Assembly (NCBI GenBank): GCA_940671915.1
Contig: CALNVZ010000174.1
Coordinates: 77,039,902-77,103,901, forward strand
Origin: Paracentrotus lividus
Lineage: Eukaryota; Echinodermata; Echinoidea; Camarodonta; Echinidae
Direction: 5' to 3'
DNA length: 64,000 nt
The notes under the pieces were generated by a model. It saw nothing but the letters and a program-made list of their open reading frames with translations, was not told where the DNA came from and ran no database searches. A program made the position numbers and the translations under genes. Positions 61,811 through 64,000 of the stretch are shown piece by piece (position 1 is the stretch's first letter; each line of letters begins with the position of its first letter).

Positions 61811-63025
61811 CAAATGTTAATGTTTACTGTTAAAGTTTTTAATGTTTTTGACGAATACGATTGCCCATGATACCAAATTTATTAGTGTAATTTGCTATGT
61901 GGTTGCTGTGTTTGTTATTTCGAGCGATCAAAAGCGAATCTGAATGCTCATTTTTGATCGCAGTCGCAATTGCAATTGATTGCTGGAAATGTCAAATTGA
62001 TTATAGACAGTTCAAAATTGATGACGGGAAAAACCTTAAGTTTCGAGTTGGAATCGGTTTGAAGGTGCGACTGAGGCACAATATCGGATGAGTTTACATG
62101 TAACGTGTTTATTTTATTTCAAATATATATATAAATATTCTTTTACATTATAAATTATGTTACACAATGTTGTGTGGACCAAACGTGTTTTTTTTTTTTT
62201 TTTTTTTTTTAACAATGTTTTCAGTTTTATATTATAATGTCAGTGAAGGTATGATCGTGATAATCATGGTCTATGTACTATTTTGATTATAATAACCAAA
62301 GAAATGTTTTTATACGTAAATTGAATCATCAAATTAGTATGATATTGGTATACTGAGGCGTAACCTGGGATTATGTCATCCGTTTATGATCCATAATTTT
62401 TCAAAATGTAATCGAGTATTTGATATTAAAATTTTGATATTGATACTAAACAGCTGTACGTTAAGTGTTGTGTATATAATACTCAGACATTATAAAAATA
62501 AAAATGTCAAAAAAGTCAATAAACCTTTATTGATAACTTTTATCCTTACTCTATATAGTTTTGTGTGTCATCTTCCCATGGTAAAAATGAGTATGAAAGG
62601 AAATTGGAAAGTAAGCTACGTATATTCTATCAATTTGCTCAAATGTCCAGATGAGCAGGGACAAATTGTTTAAAACCATAGTTTCCAAAAAAAGATTTCC
62701 CCGCCTTTACATGATAAAGAACACCTTTTCCAATAATAAGAATACCCATCAATCCTTTTCTTTTTCTCTCTCTCTCCTTCTTATCGAGATTCCCCTTATT
62801 TTCCATCCCTCTGTCCTATTTTCTCACGATTTTCTATTGATCATCACTGTGTTTTGCATATAATAAATTATATTATTCTCTACATTTCTCACTCCTCATC
62901 TCTCTCTATATCTATCTATATATTTATCAATTTATCTATCTCCAGACCTTTTTTCCTTCCTTCTCTTCTTCTTTCCATCTCAATATGTCACTCACTTGAT
63001 TTTCTTTCTTTCCCTTTCTCCCACC

Positions 63026-63058
<33 letters not shown>

Positions 63059-64000
63059 ATTTCATCTCCACCCCCTCTCCCTCCTCCCATCTCTCTCCCT
63101 CATTACATGCTCACTCCCTCCTTGTCACATTGATTCCTTGGAACATGATGCCTACTAATGTGAACATACCAACCTTTTGCCTCCCGTGGCGTTCATCGCT
63201 ATATAAGTCAATACATTAGATAGGCCACATTGATATTACTCGGAAAACCACATAGATTGAAGTGACTCGAATGTGTAACATGGCGTGTCATGTATATTAC
63301 TAGTGTAGAATAATATTACCGAGTTGTAAATTCAAGCTGGGGTATAGATTTGGTAAATATTAAAGTATTGTATTTCAAATTTTCAGTTTACTTTGTGATA
63401 AAATTAAAAATAATAAACACTAATCACTTTTAAAAGAATAAATCTAAAAATCAATATGAAATAATTTGTGTAACATTATGAAATGTCTTATATCAAAAGT
63501 CCTGGTCCCGGCTTATTGGCTTTATATATTTTTTAAGGTACAAAAATAAATAAATTAAAAGATTTACAGGCACAGATCGAAAGGAAAATTTCAGGATAAT
63601 ATCTATGTTTAGAGCTCTTTGACATAATTTAGATTAGCTAAATTTGTGAAATTTTCATTAGGAAGGACTAACAATAAAAGAGGGCGCCATTTAAGGTCAA
63701 ATTCATATTTTCACATCGATTCAGCGTGAAAAAATGGTCCGTTTGGTAGTTTAGTTCTAGTGTTTCATAGAAGACAAATACAACAGATATTATGCAAAAT
63801 AATTACCAAAAAACTAGAACCCAGCTTTAATATGACCTATATAATCACACCGATCTCTCTCTCTCTCTCTTTTAAAGTTATGAGATGTTCTTCAGATATA
63901 CGTGTAATGATAAAAACAAAAACAAAATCACACCTTGCATATCAATTTATGTTGCAATAATAAATTACACAGCATTTCCATATATACATTATATTATCGA
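61811..64000. other. Right edge, non-coding
   Basis: No gene recognised. (CT)n-rich stretches occur at 62766-62790, 63010-63140 and 63850-63872, and a T run at 62189-62210. Missing exons of the Pro-rich membrane protein gene could lie here or further right. Confidence 0.4.

Overview
This is a window of animal nuclear DNA, AT-rich and with short exons separated by long introns. The gene models and the density of small inverted-repeat transposons and tRNA-derived SINEs fit a marine invertebrate, most likely an echinoderm; that assignment is an inference. There are no bacterial operons, CRISPR arrays or phage genes. Two runs of N (38409-38476 and 55324-55348) mark assembly gaps.

The left 37 kb is one minus-strand gene, the gephyrin/cinnamon orthologue, which makes molybdenum cofactor. 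Fifteen exons can be joined in frame from the start codon at 37199 down to 846, and the last few exons lie off the left edge. Two genes sit in its introns on the same strand: an intronless rhodopsin-family receptor (6147-7124) and a very acidic, cysteine-cluster protein of unknown function (18841-21019, 5' exon not found). A possible plus-strand first exon with a membrane anchor is at 21724. Three E-domain exons of gephyrin have decayed extra copies beside them.

A divergent intergenic region (37200-38765) leads to ALKBH1 on the plus strand (38766-42977, five exons, complete), an AlkB-type 2-oxoglutarate/Fe(II) dioxygenase. An upstream ORF precedes its start codon.

From 43.5 to 55.3 kb a block of about 5.85 kb occurs twice head to tail. 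The copies differ mostly by one-base indels and the second ends at an AG microsatellite beside an N gap, so an assembly duplication is at least as likely as a real one. The block contains eight exact copies of GTCACACACGTGACC. To its right is the 5' part of a small proline/tyrosine-rich single-pass membrane protein gene (55725-56762), with a mariner-like element in its next intron. The last 6 kb is non-coding repeats and microsatellites.

The window's main theme is nested terminal-inverted-repeat and foldback elements, many carrying their own short phrase repeated internally. I see no clear new multi-gene system. The most unusual features are these motif-carrying elements, the decayed duplicated gephyrin exons, and the loss in this gephyrin of the residue vertebrates use to bind glycine receptors.
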